Shown here piece after piece: positions 6,712 through 14,616 of a stretch of DNA of 15,300 bases; position 1 is the stretch's first letter, and each line of letters opens with the position of its first letter. Source of the DNA: DASSNR01 sp036278935 (GTDB taxonomy: Bacteria; Gemmatimonadota; Gemmatimonadetes; Gemmatimonadales; Gemmatimonadaceae); contig DASUKA010000070.1 of assembly GCA_036278935.1 (NCBI GenBank), forward strand, positions 1 to 15,300. The letters run 5' to 3'. Both the position numbers and the translations under genes were made by a program. A model generated the notes under the pieces. The model was given only the letters and a program-made list of their open reading frames with translations. It ran no database searches and was not told where the DNA came from.

Positions 6712-6728
6712 ACCGAAGAAAGACCGAA
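6712..6728 (-). promoter_or_regulatory. Direct-repeat operator ACCGAA-N5-ACCGAA upstream of imuA (LexA/SOS candidate)
   Basis: The plus strand reads ACCGAAGAAAGACCGAA: the same half-site, orientation and 11-base spacing as the repeat before dnaE2. On the imuA strand it is TTCGGT-N5-TTCGGT. It lies 89 bases before the imuA ATG. Two hits of the same spaced 12-base pattern at the only two mutasome promoters in the window are unlikely to be chance; the binding protein is inferred. Confidence 0.6.
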
Positions 6729-6784
6729 ATAAAGTGGTGCGGCTCGGCGGAAGGCGCAAGAGAACGGCGAGGGAGGAGAAAGGA

Positions 6785-6893
6785 GAGAGGCGAGGGTGTC
6801 GCGAGTCGGGTGTCGGGTGGGCGGGAGAGCGCTCTTCGCCCGGGTGCCGTTCCCCTTACACCCCACACCCTACTCCCTCCACCCTCGCCTCTC
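6785..6893. repeat. Palindromic heptamer-arm element E upstream of the mlaF-like gene
   Basis: Left arm 6785-6819 (GAGAGGC then GGGTGTC-type 7-base units) pairs with right arm 6859-6893, matching in 30 of 35 positions by hand count. The core, about 6819-6855 (GGGAGAGCGCTCTTCGCCC then GCCGTTCC), resembles cores B and D loosely. GGG-TGTC-GGG-T-GGG-C-GGG at 6808-6825 is a tight G-quadruplex motif. More copies of the GAGAGGC unit flank the outer side. Confidence 0.85.
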
Positions 6894-6932
6894 GCCTCTC
6901 GCGCCGTCCCGCACACCCTGCCAGATTGCGGC

Positions 6933-7706
6933 ATGATCCGCATGGTCGATCTCTACAAGGCGTTCGGCACGAATCAGGTGCTCGCGGGGTTCTCGCTCGA
7001 TATCACCGAAGGGGAGACGATGGTCATCATCGGCTACTCCGGCTCCGGGAAATCAGTGGCGATCAAGCACATCGTCGGCCTCCTCGAGCCGGATGCGGGC
7101 ACGGTGTGGGTGGATGGGTTGGAGGTGCCCAAGCTGCCCCGGCGCGAGTTGTACCGGCTCCGCGAGCGGATCGGCTACGTCTTCCAGTTCGCCGCGCTCT
7201 TCGATTCGCTCACCATCGGCGAGAACGTGGCAATGGGGCTGCGCAAGCAGCGCCGGCTCACCGAGGGCGAGATCATGGATCGCGTGCACCAGACGCTCGA
7301 GCTCGTGGACCTGCCGGACGTCGCCGGCCACTATCCGGCCGAGCTGTCGGGCGGGATGCGCAAGCGGGTGGGCATTGCCCGCGCCATCGCTCTGCGCCCG
7401 AAGTACATCCTGTATGACGAACCGACCACCGGACTCGATCCGGTGACGAGCGCGGTGATCGACCAGCTCATGCTCCGGATGCGCGACCAGCTCGGGGTGA
7501 CGAGCATCGTCATCACCCACGACATGCGGAGTGCCTACACGGTCGGCACGCGCATCGCCATGCTCTATCGCGGGCGGGTGCAGCAGGTGGGGGCGGTGGA
7601 GGAGATCCAGCACACGCATGACCCGATCGTGCGACAGTTCATCGAAGGCCGCGCGACGCTCACCGGAGAGTCGCCGAGCGTGTCGGCCATGGCACGCGAG
7701 CGCTGA
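6933..7706 (+). CDS. MlaF/Ttg2A-type ABC transporter ATP-binding protein
   Basis: 257 residues. A complete ABC ATPase: Walker A GYSGSGKS (34-41), Q-loop in YVFQFAALFDSLTIGENVAMGL, signature LSGGM with KRVGIARAIAL, Walker B ILYDEPTTGLDP, and switch His in VITHDMRSA. FQFAALFDSLTIGENV, LSGGMRKRVGIARA and DPVTSAVID are characteristic of the MlaF/Mkl group, which drives MCE-type phospholipid or lipid transport at the inner membrane. No MlaE permease or MCE protein gene lies beside it, so its partners are elsewhere. No clear Shine-Dalgarno precedes the ATG; a second ATG three codons in is possible. Its TGA overlaps the next ATG by one base (TGATG). Confidence 0.88.
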   Translation: MIRMVDLYKAFGTNQVLAGFSLDITEGETMVIIGYSGSGKSVAIKHIVGLLEPDAGTVWVDGLEVPKLPRRELYRLRERIGYVFQFAALFDSLTIGENVAMGLRKQRRLTEGEIMDRVHQTLELVDLPDVAGHYPAELSGGMRKRVGIARAIALRPKYILYDEPTTGLDPVTSAVIDQLMLRMRDQLGVTSIVITHDMRSAYTVGTRIAMLYRGRVQQVGAVEEIQHTHDPIVRQFIEGRATLTGESPSVSAMARER

Positions 7707-8149
7707 TGCCGCGCGTCCGGGCGAAGCGGGAGACATCGGCCGGCGGAGTGGTCGTGCGCCGGGAAGACGGGAAGGCGCTCTTTCTGCTCATTCAGGACAG
7801 CTATCACAACTGGGGATTACCGAAAGGGCACCTCGAGCGGAACGAGCCGCCGGAGCAGGCGGCGCTGCGCGAGGTGCAGGAGGAGACGGGGCTGGCGGAG
7901 CTGTCGTTGCGTGGGGAGATCAGCGCCATCGATTGGTATTTCCGGTTTCGTGGCCGCCTCATCCACAAGACGTGTCACTTCTATCTCATGGAATCGGCGA
8001 GCGCGCACACCGAGCCCCAGCGCGAGGAAGGGATCACGGAGTGCCGGTGGGTGTCGCTCGACGAGGCGACCGCGCTCATCACCTACGCCAACGCGCGCGG
8101 CGTGCTCGAGCGCGCCGCCGCGATGGTGGACGGCGCCGGCGAATCGTGA
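7706..8149 (+). CDS. Nudix hydrolase, Ap4A-hydrolase/MutT-like
   Basis: 147 residues forming one Nudix domain. The Nudix box is GHLERNE at 41-47 then REVQEETGL at 55-63, a complete catalytic motif with all four metal-binding acidic residues. An N-terminal TSAGGVVVRR strand and HNWGLPKG just before the box resemble bacterial diadenosine polyphosphate hydrolases. Substrate cannot be read from sequence; candidates are Ap4A-like dinucleotides or oxidised nucleotides. It is translationally coupled on both sides by TGATG overlaps, to the ABC ATPase before it and to the regulator after it. It is not a close relative of NudC in this window: no zinc ribbon and no SQPWPFP motif. Confidence 0.88.
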   Translation: MPRVRAKRETSAGGVVVRREDGKALFLLIQDSYHNWGLPKGHLERNEPPEQAALREVQEETGLAELSLRGEISAIDWYFRFRGRLIHKTCHFYLMESASAHTEPQREEGITECRWVSLDEATALITYANARGVLERAAAMVDGAGES

Positions 8150-8943
8150 TGCCGGACCGGCGCTCGGCGGCCTCCGGCGGCACGAGCGCCCGCGTGGTGG
8201 CCTTTGTTTCGCGGCCGGGGGTGCGCTCGCTGCTCCGCGGCGCGCTGTCCAAGCGGCGAGGCCGTCTGGTCGTCACGCGCACCCTCCGGGAGTTCGGGGC
8301 GAGCTTTCGCGCGGTGGGGCTGGTGGACGCGGCCTTCGTCGATCTGGGCAGCCCGGGTGAGGAGGGCGAGCAGGCGGCGGCGCTGGCCCGCGATTTCCCC
8401 ACGGTCGCCTTCTTTGGCATCACGCCGTTCCGCGCGGTGGATGCGTCACGCATCGCCGTGGGCGCCGGGCTGCACTTTGCCGATGTGGTGGCCGACGGGG
8501 TGGACGGGCCGATCATTCCGCATCTGGTCGCCATCCACGCCTTCTCCGCGCGATTCGCGGCCGTGTTCACCGAGCCGCCTCCGGCGCTCGGCCTGCGGGC
8601 GGGACTGCAGCTGGCGGCGTGGCGAGCGCTTGTGGGCGATGCGGGCCATGTCGTGCGCACGAGCGAGCTTGCGAAGGCGCTCGGCGTCACCCGGGAGCAC
8701 CTGAGCCGGACCTTTTCGGCCGGCCCGGCGCCGGGATTGAAACGTCTGATCGATCTGGTGCGTCTCCTCGTGGCGGCGGAGCTCGCGAAGAATCCAGGGT
8801 ATGACACGTGCGACGTGGCGCGCGTGCTAGGCTTCGCCTCCTCCTCCAACCTCTCTGCAACCGTACAGCGTCTGGTGGGTACGAAGGCATCCGCACTCGC
8901 CTCGCTGCGGGCTGTAGACGTAATTGCCAGGCTGGTGGGGTGA
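8149..8943 (+). CDS. Receiver-like domain fused to AraC-type DNA-binding domain
   Basis: 264 residues from the ATG that overlaps the previous stop. Residues 14-120 look like a degenerate response-regulator receiver: ARVVAFVSRPGVRSLLRGAL, then VDAAFVDLGSPG with D65 at the phosphoacceptor position, then FFGITP. The acidic pair after strand 1 and the conserved Lys are not seen, so normal phosphorylation is doubtful. The C-terminal part has two helix-turn-helix units in AraC order: TSELAKALGVTREHLSRTFS (171-190) and CDVARVLGFASSSNLSATVQRLVG (221-244). The first matches AraC less well than the second. Target genes are unknown; as the last gene of a coupled three-gene run it may respond to envelope or nucleotide stress, which is speculation. 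Confidence 0.72.
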   Translation: MPDRRSAASGGTSARVVAFVSRPGVRSLLRGALSKRRGRLVVTRTLREFGASFRAVGLVDAAFVDLGSPGEEGEQAAALARDFPTVAFFGITPFRAVDASRIAVGAGLHFADVVADGVDGPIIPHLVAIHAFSARFAAVFTEPPPALGLRAGLQLAAWRALVGDAGHVVRTSELAKALGVTREHLSRTFSAGPAPGLKRLIDLVRLLVAAELAKNPGYDTCDVARVLGFASSSNLSATVQRLVGTKASALASLRAVDVIARLVG

Positions 8944-8945
8944 AA

Positions 8946-9071
8946 GGTGGGAGTTGCGGGTTATGAGTTGTGGGTGGCTGGTCATCGGGATGCGGTCTCT
9001 CGCGGCCCGCCCCATGCACGACGTTGGCCAACTGTTTCGACTCAGCACTCATAATCCACACCACTCTCCCT
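8946..9071. repeat. Palindromic heptamer-arm element F upstream of atpA
   Basis: Left units GAGTTGC, GGGTTAT, GAGTTGT, GGGTGGC have a 7-base period (8951-8978). TTATGAGT at 8961-8968 pairs perfectly with ACTCATAA at 9047-9054, and the flanks pair imperfectly. The middle contains CCCGCCCCATGC and CTGTTTC, loosely like cores B and D. GGGTTATGAGT also occurs in the left part of element B (1847-1857), which ties the two together. It is the most decayed of the two-armed copies. Confidence 0.65.
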
Positions 9072-9083
9072 CCGCTTTCCTAC

Positions 9084-9112
9084 TTGCCCGTTTTCCACCC
9101 TTGTGATATTTT
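9084..9112 (+). promoter_or_regulatory. Candidate sigma70-type promoter of the F1 operon
   Basis: TTGCCC (9084-9089), a 17-base spacer, and TATTTT (9107-9112): four of six matches to each consensus box. It lies about 50 bases before the atpA ATG and its -10 region is the centre of a palindromic operator. Confidence 0.45.
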
Positions 9113-9119
9113 TCACAAG
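9100..9119. promoter_or_regulatory. Rex/CRP-FNR-type palindromic operator before atpA
   Basis: CTTGTGA-TATTTT-TCACAAG is a perfect 7-base inverted repeat with a 6-base centre. TTGTGATATTTTTCACAA differs by one base from the Rex consensus TTGTGAA-N4-TTCACAA, and it also fits the CRP half-sites TGTGA-N6-TCACA. It covers the candidate -10 box, which suits a repressor such as the NADH-sensing Rex better than an activator. The regulator's identity is inference. Confidence 0.65.
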
Positions 9120-9163
9120 CTACAGGGCCACACCGCCACCCCGTTCCCAGAGCGCCTCTCCCC

Positions 9164-10837
<1,674 letters not shown>

Positions 10838-10868
10838 GCGCTCGCCCTCAGCATCGGGAGGCTGAGCC

Positions 10869-11783
10869 ATGGCCAAGGGGCGAGAGCTCAAGGGACGGAT
10901 CAAGTCCATCGAGAGCACGCGCAAGATCACGCGCACCATGGAGATGGTGGCGACGTCCAAGCTCAAGCGCGCGCAGGACCGCGTGGTGGCGGCGCGCCCC
11001 TACGCGCATGCGCTCTCGGAAACCATCGCCGCACTCTACTCTCCCGCGCTCGCGAATGACTTTCCGCTGCTGCGCCAACCACGCGCGGAGAACGCGAGCG
11101 CGGCGGGCGAGCCATCACGAGCCGCGGTGCTGGTGCTGACATCCAATCGCGGACTCGCGGGCGCGTTCAACGCGAACCTGCTGCGCGAGGCCCGCTCGCT
11201 GCTCACCCGCTTGCAGGACGAAGGCGTGGAGGCCGAGCTGCACGTGGTGGGGCGGAAGGGGATCGGCTTCTTCCGCTACATCGGTCGCGCGCTCGCGTCC
11301 GCGCGCTCGGACATTACGGACCGGCCTACCGCCGAGAATGCGGCGGAGCTGGTGGACGCCCCGATGGCGGACTTCATCGCGGGCCGGCTGGACGCGGTCT
11401 ACGTGGTGTACGCCAAGTACAATTCCCCGCTCTCCACGCCACCCACCACCGAGCAGGTGCTCCCCGTCACGCCGCCGGAGCGCGCCGGGGCGGGGCACGA
11501 GAAGGGAGAGGGCAGCGGCACGCAGCACGACTATCTGCTCTTCCCGTCGGCGCAGGCGATTCTCACCGAGCTGCTGCCGCTGTACGTGCGCAACGCGGTG
11601 TACCGCGCGCTCGTGGAGACGGCAGCCGGCGAGCAGGGCGCGCGCCGGACGGCGATGAAGAGCGCGACCGACAACGCCGGCGATATTCTGAATGGACTCC
11701 GCCGGACATACAATCGCGCCCGCCAGGCGCAGATCACCCAGGAGATCGCGGAGATCGTCGGCGGAGCGGAAGCACTTTCATGA
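10869..11783 (+). CDS. atpG: F1 ATP synthase subunit gamma
   Basis: 304 residues, near the family's 285-300. The N-terminal coiled-coil helix begins with RIKSIESTRKITRTMEMVA and the C-terminal one contains RRTAMKSATDNAGDIL and NRARQAQITQEIAEIVGGA, the two most conserved parts of gamma. VLTSNRGLAGAFNANL lies in the Rossmann-like middle. Gamma is the rotating shaft inside alpha3beta3. A Gly/Glu-rich stretch, GAGHEKGEGSG (about residues 203-213), sits in a variable loop. A GGGAGG 8 bases before the ATG gives a strong ribosome site. The stop codon 11781-11783 runs directly into palindromic element G. Confidence 0.97.
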   Translation: MAKGRELKGRIKSIESTRKITRTMEMVATSKLKRAQDRVVAARPYAHALSETIAALYSPALANDFPLLRQPRAENASAAGEPSRAAVLVLTSNRGLAGAFNANLLREARSLLTRLQDEGVEAELHVVGRKGIGFFRYIGRALASARSDITDRPTAENAAELVDAPMADFIAGRLDAVYVVYAKYNSPLSTPPTTEQVLPVTPPERAGAGHEKGEGSGTQHDYLLFPSAQAILTELLPLYVRNAVYRALVETAAGEQGARRTAMKSATDNAGDILNGLRRTYNRARQAQITQEIAEIVGGAEALS

Positions 11784-11893
11784 GTGAGTCAGTCGGTCAG
11801 TGAGTCAGCAGGTCAGGAACGGCCTGCACGGCGAGCCGGCCTCGCCATACGAGACTATTCTGACTCGCTGACTCACTGATCGACTGACTCACT
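11783..11893. repeat. Palindromic element G (8-base arm units) between atpG and atpD
   Basis: Left arm 11783-11816 is AGTGAGTC, AGTCGGTC, AGTGAGTC, AGCAGGTC in tandem. Right arm 11860-11893 is its inverted partner with about three mismatches in 34. An inner stem pairs GGCGAG (11830-11835) with CTCGCC (11841-11846). The left arm shares the last base of the atpG stop codon. Architecture matches the heptamer elements but the unit is 8 bases and the arm sequence is new. It lies inside an operon, so the transcript should fold here. Confidence 0.85.
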
Positions 11894-11924
11894 GTCTGAC
11901 CGGCAACCACGGAGCTCTTACAGC

Positions 11925-13361
11925 ATGGCTACCACAACCACTCCCGTCGCCACCAACATCGGCAAGGTCGTTCAGGTGATCGGCCCGGTGCTCGACATCG
12001 AGTTCGAGGCAGAGCACCTGCCGGAGATCTACAACGCGGTCACCATCGACCAACAGGCGGATGGCTCCCGCGTGAACATCGTGGCCGAGGTGGAGCAGCA
12101 TATTGGACGGAACCAGGTCCGCGCCGTGGCCATGGAGAGCACGGATGGTGTGGAGCGCGGGATGCCGGTGACGGACACGGGCGGTCCCATCACGGTGCCG
12201 GTGGGCACGGCGGCGCTCGGGCGTATCCTGAACGTCATCGGCGAGCCGGTGGACAACGGTCCGCCGATCCCTCCGGACGCACCCCGCTGGCCGATCCATC
12301 GGGCGCCGCCGGAGTTCGTGAATCTCGAGCCCAAGACGGAGATCTTCGAGACCGGGATCAAGGTCATCGATCTGATCGCCCCGTTCGTGAAGGGTGGAAA
12401 GATCGGACTGTTCGGCGGAGCGGGGGTGGGCAAGACGGTGGTGATCCAGGAGCTGATCAACAACGTCGCGAAGGGGCACGGCGGGCGGTCGGTGTTCTGC
12501 GGGGTGGGGGAGCGCACGCGCGAAGGGAACGACCTGTATCTGGAGTTCAAGGAAGCGAAGATTCTGGACCAGGTGGCGCTCATCTACGGGCAGATGAACG
12601 AGCCGCCCGGCGCGCGGCTGCGCGTTGGGCTCACCGGGCTCACGGTAGCCGAGTACTTCCGCGACGTGGAGAACACGGACGTCCTCGTGTTCATCGACAA
12701 CATCTTCCGCTTCACGCAGGCGGGGTCCGAAGTCTCGGCCCTCCTGGGTCGCATGCCGAGCGCGGTGGGCTATCAGCCCACGCTCGCTACGGAGATGGGC
12801 GACTTGCAGGAGCGGATCACGTCGACCAAGACCGGATCGATCACGTCGGTGCAAGCGATCTACGTGCCGGCCGATGACATCACGGATCCGGCGCCGGCCA
12901 CCGCGTTCGCGCATCTGGACGCGACGGTCGTGCTGTCGCGCGCCATCACCGAGTTGGGGATCTATCCGGCGGTAGACCCACTGGCCTCGTCATCGCGCAT
13001 TCTGGACGCCCAGTACATCGGCCAGCGCCATTACACGGCGGCCACCGCGGTGCAGCAGATCCTGCAGCGGTACAAGGAGCTCACGGACATCATCGCGATC
13101 CTCGGCATGGAAGAGCTGTCGGAGGAGGACAAGCAGGTAGTGGCGCGGGCGCGGCGCATCCAGCGCTTCATGTCGCAGCCCTTCCACGTGGCGGAGCAGT
13201 TCACCGGGATCACGGGGAAGTACGTGCCGCTGGAGGAAACGGTGGCATCGTTCGAGCGGCTGGTGGCGGGCGAGTTCGACTCGCTGCCCGAGCAGGCCTT
13301 CTTCATGGCGGGCGGGATCGACGATGTGATCGCCAACGCCGAGCGGCTGGCCAAGGCGTAA
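11925..13361 (+). CDS. atpD: F1 ATP synthase subunit beta (catalytic)
   Basis: 478 residues, normal for the family. The catalytic P-loop is GGAGVGKT at 164-171. The catalytic carboxylate is E196 in GVGERTREGNDLY. Walker B is LVFIDNIFRF (254-263, D258). ALLGRMPSAVGYQPTL (272-287) and the C-terminal EELSEED segment, a slight variant of DELSEED that contacts gamma, are present. It makes or hydrolyses ATP in the F1 head. A GGAG lies about 10 bases before the ATG. It is separated from atpG by 141 bases filled by palindromic element G, and from atpC by one base. Confidence 0.98.
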   Translation: MATTTTPVATNIGKVVQVIGPVLDIEFEAEHLPEIYNAVTIDQQADGSRVNIVAEVEQHIGRNQVRAVAMESTDGVERGMPVTDTGGPITVPVGTAALGRILNVIGEPVDNGPPIPPDAPRWPIHRAPPEFVNLEPKTEIFETGIKVIDLIAPFVKGGKIGLFGGAGVGKTVVIQELINNVAKGHGGRSVFCGVGERTREGNDLYLEFKEAKILDQVALIYGQMNEPPGARLRVGLTGLTVAEYFRDVENTDVLVFIDNIFRFTQAGSEVSALLGRMPSAVGYQPTLATEMGDLQERITSTKTGSITSVQAIYVPADDITDPAPATAFAHLDATVVLSRAITELGIYPAVDPLASSSRILDAQYIGQRHYTAATAVQQILQRYKELTDIIAILGMEELSEEDKQVVARARRIQRFMSQPFHVAEQFTGITGKYVPLEETVASFERLVAGEFDSLPEQAFFMAGGIDDVIANAERLAKA

Positions 13362-13362
13362 G

Positions 13363-13620
13363 ATGCTGCGCGTCTCGGTCATCTCTCCGGAGCGCATGGT
13401 ATTCGACGGCGAGGCCACGTCCGTGGTCGCGCCGGCGTTCGACGGCGAAGTGGGAATTCTCACGGGGCACGCTCCGATGATGACGCTGCTCGGGCGCGGC
13501 GTGCTGCGTATCGTGCGCGAGGGCGAGGGCACCCCGCAGCGCTACACCATCACGGGCGGTTTCCTTCAGGTAGTGGACAATGCCGTGCGAGTGGTGACGG
13601 AGCGGGCGGAGGCGGAGTAG
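13363..13620 (+). CDS. atpC: F1 ATP synthase subunit epsilon, short form without the C-terminal helices
   Basis: 85 residues, against about 130-140 in E. coli-type epsilon. The N-terminal beta-sandwich is complete: LRVSVISPERMVFDGEA, then FDGEVGILTGHAPMMTLLGRGVLRI, then YTITGGFLQVVDNAVRVV. It ends with TERAEAE, so the two-helix C-terminal domain that inhibits ATP hydrolysis in many bacteria is absent. Short epsilons of this kind are known in some other phyla. The ATG starts one base after the atpD stop (TAAGATG), so the two are translationally coupled. A large palindrome follows 32 bases after the stop and probably ends the operon. Confidence 0.93.
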   Translation: MLRVSVISPERMVFDGEATSVVAPAFDGEVGILTGHAPMMTLLGRGVLRIVREGEGTPQRYTITGGFLQVVDNAVRVVTERAEAE

Positions 13621-13651
13621 GGCCGCGCGCAGCGAGGAGGGCCGTATAATG

Positions 13652-13693
13652 CGCAACACGCCGGTCGGTGACGTCACCGACCGGCGTGTTGCG
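13652..13693 (+). terminator. 42-base perfect palindrome after atpC, probable operon terminator
   Basis: Two 21-base arms (13652-13672 and 13673-13693) are exact complements with no spacer, centred on GTGAC/GTCAC. It follows the last F1 gene by 31 bases. No T-run follows, so it would be a tail-less hairpin of the type proposed in GC-rich bacteria rather than a canonical intrinsic terminator. A two-way role or a protein site is also possible. Confidence 0.7.
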
Positions 13694-13783
13694 TTCTGGG
13701 TTCCGGGTCGCTCAGATGACGGTCCAGCTCGACGGCGTGTGGGCCCGCTCCCGCCCCTCGCGCACGCCGATTGCAACACCACT

Positions 13784-13813
13784 CGCGCGACGGCATCATG
13801 ATGCCGTCGCGCG
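13784..13813. repeat. 30-base perfect palindrome before the first barrel gene
   Basis: CGCGCGACGGCATCA (13784-13798) is followed directly by its exact complement (13799-13813). It lies in the 218-base gap between atpC and the first beta-barrel gene, 25 bases before the GTG start. It could be a leader hairpin, an operator or a second terminator. Nothing else is recognised between it and the 13652-13693 palindrome. Confidence 0.7.
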
Positions 13814-13823
13814 TTCCATCACC

Positions 13824-13829
13824 CGGGAG
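13824..13829 (+). promoter_or_regulatory. Shine-Dalgarno GGGAGA that sets the first barrel gene start
   Basis: GGGAGA lies 9 bases before GTG 13839. That start gives a clean signal peptide, whereas the upstream open frame reads through the two palindromes. Confidence 0.55.
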
Positions 13830-13838
13830 AACCCCGCT

Positions 13839-14495
13839 GTGCTCCGCTTTCAGATCGCTATGGGCTGCGTGCTCGCCGTCGTGCTGCTCCCGCCGTGTAT
13901 CCACGCCCAGCAGATCGCGCTCCCCGTGCTGCAGAATGCCTTCGTCAACCCCGGGGTGACGCTGGGCATCGACTACGGCTCAGGCAGCGACGCCACCACC
14001 GGCGGTGTCGCAGTCGCGTGGGTGCCATCGCACGCTCACGTGCAGCTCAGCGGAGGAGCCGGGGTGTATGACCCCGACCAACTCGATCACAGCGCGTCGT
14101 GGGGGCTGCGGGCCATGGTGCCAGCGCCGGAGTTCCGCGCTCGCGCGCTGGGCATCGCGGCGTTCGCCGGCGTTGGCGGCACCAGCCGGCATGGCGCAAC
14201 GCGCTTCCGCGTGCCGCTCGGGGTAAGCATCGGCTATCGCTACGCGGTGGATAGTACGCGTGGCGTGTCGGGATTCGTGGCACCATTTTATAGCTGGTCC
14301 CGGGCAAGCAGTAGTCAGGGGAGTCGCACGAAAGGGCTCTTCCGCGTGTCTGTCGGTGCGGATGCAGTGATCGCTCCCGGCCTCGGTCTGACCGTGGGGT
14401 ACGAGGCCGGAAGCGCGGCGAGTGTCGGGGAGCCCGGGCCCACGGGCGGGATCTTCGGGCTGGGGCTGTCGTACGCCTTCACACACCCGCGATGA
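13839..14495 (+). CDS. Predicted outer-membrane beta-barrel protein (first of a tandem pair)
   Basis: 218 residues from GTG 13839; ATG 13860 is the alternative. A signal peptide is clear: VLRFQIA, a hydrophobic MGCVLAVVLLPPC, and a cleavage site near CIHA-QQ (about residue 24). The mature part is a series of short alternating strands rich in Gly and aromatic residues (VTLGIDYGSG, GVAVAWVP, VPLGVSIGYRYAV, FVAPFYSW, FRVSVGADAVI, LGLTVGYEAG) and ends in FGLGLSYAF, typical of a small barrel of about 8-10 strands. Function is not recognisable. VPLGVSIGYRYAV lines up with IPIGVSIGHRFPL of the next gene, so the two are probably paralogues. Each is followed or preceded by a large palindrome. Confidence 0.75.
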   Translation: MLRFQIAMGCVLAVVLLPPCIHAQQIALPVLQNAFVNPGVTLGIDYGSGSDATTGGVAVAWVPSHAHVQLSGGAGVYDPDQLDHSASWGLRAMVPAPEFRARALGIAAFAGVGGTSRHGATRFRVPLGVSIGYRYAVDSTRGVSGFVAPFYSWSRASSSQGSRTKGLFRVSVGADAVIAPGLGLTVGYEAGSAASVGEPGPTGGIFGLGLSYAFTHPR

Positions 14496-14517
14496 CGAAC
14501 CGTTGCCGGGACGGATG

Positions 14518-14561
14518 GGCTGGCTCCCGCATCGTGCGAGCGCACGATGCGGGAGCCAGCC
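14518..14561 (+). terminator. 44-base near-perfect hairpin between the two barrel genes
   Basis: Arms of 21 bases (14518-14538 and 14541-14561) are exact complements around the two bases AG. It starts 22 bases after the first barrel gene's stop and 55 bases before the next ATG. There is no T-run, as with the palindrome after atpC. A terminator or an RNA-stability hairpin is the likely role. Confidence 0.72.
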
Positions 14562-14616
14562 TCGCCGGATATCGATGCCGGCGTCACGATGCACTACTAC
14601 ATGACGAGGAGAAGCT

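Larger units (their letters stand above)
6624..6932. other. 309-base divergent region between imuA and the mlaF-like gene
   Basis: No gene is supported here. From left to right it holds the imuA leader, the ACCGAA direct repeat (6712-6728), a purine-rich stretch, and palindromic element E (about 6785-6893), which ends only about 40 bases before the plus-strand ATG at 6933. Frames that stay open through it translate the repeat and do not resemble proteins. Confidence 0.7.

Noticed and set aside
640..6893. Assembly or synthetic artefact explaining the low-complexity stretches
   Set aside because: The elements differ from each other in arms, sit cleanly at gene boundaries or in frame, and share a core. 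That is not expected from misassembly, although long-read confirmation would be decisive.
6405..6932. N-terminal extension of the mlaF-like gene
   Set aside because: The extra residues translate imuA antisense and repeat element E. ATG 6933 gives the standard ABC ATPase start.
9100..9119. Intrinsic terminator of the upstream three-gene unit
   Set aside because: The stem is AT-rich and only 7 base pairs, with no T-run after it. Its symmetry and its position over a promoter fit an operator better.
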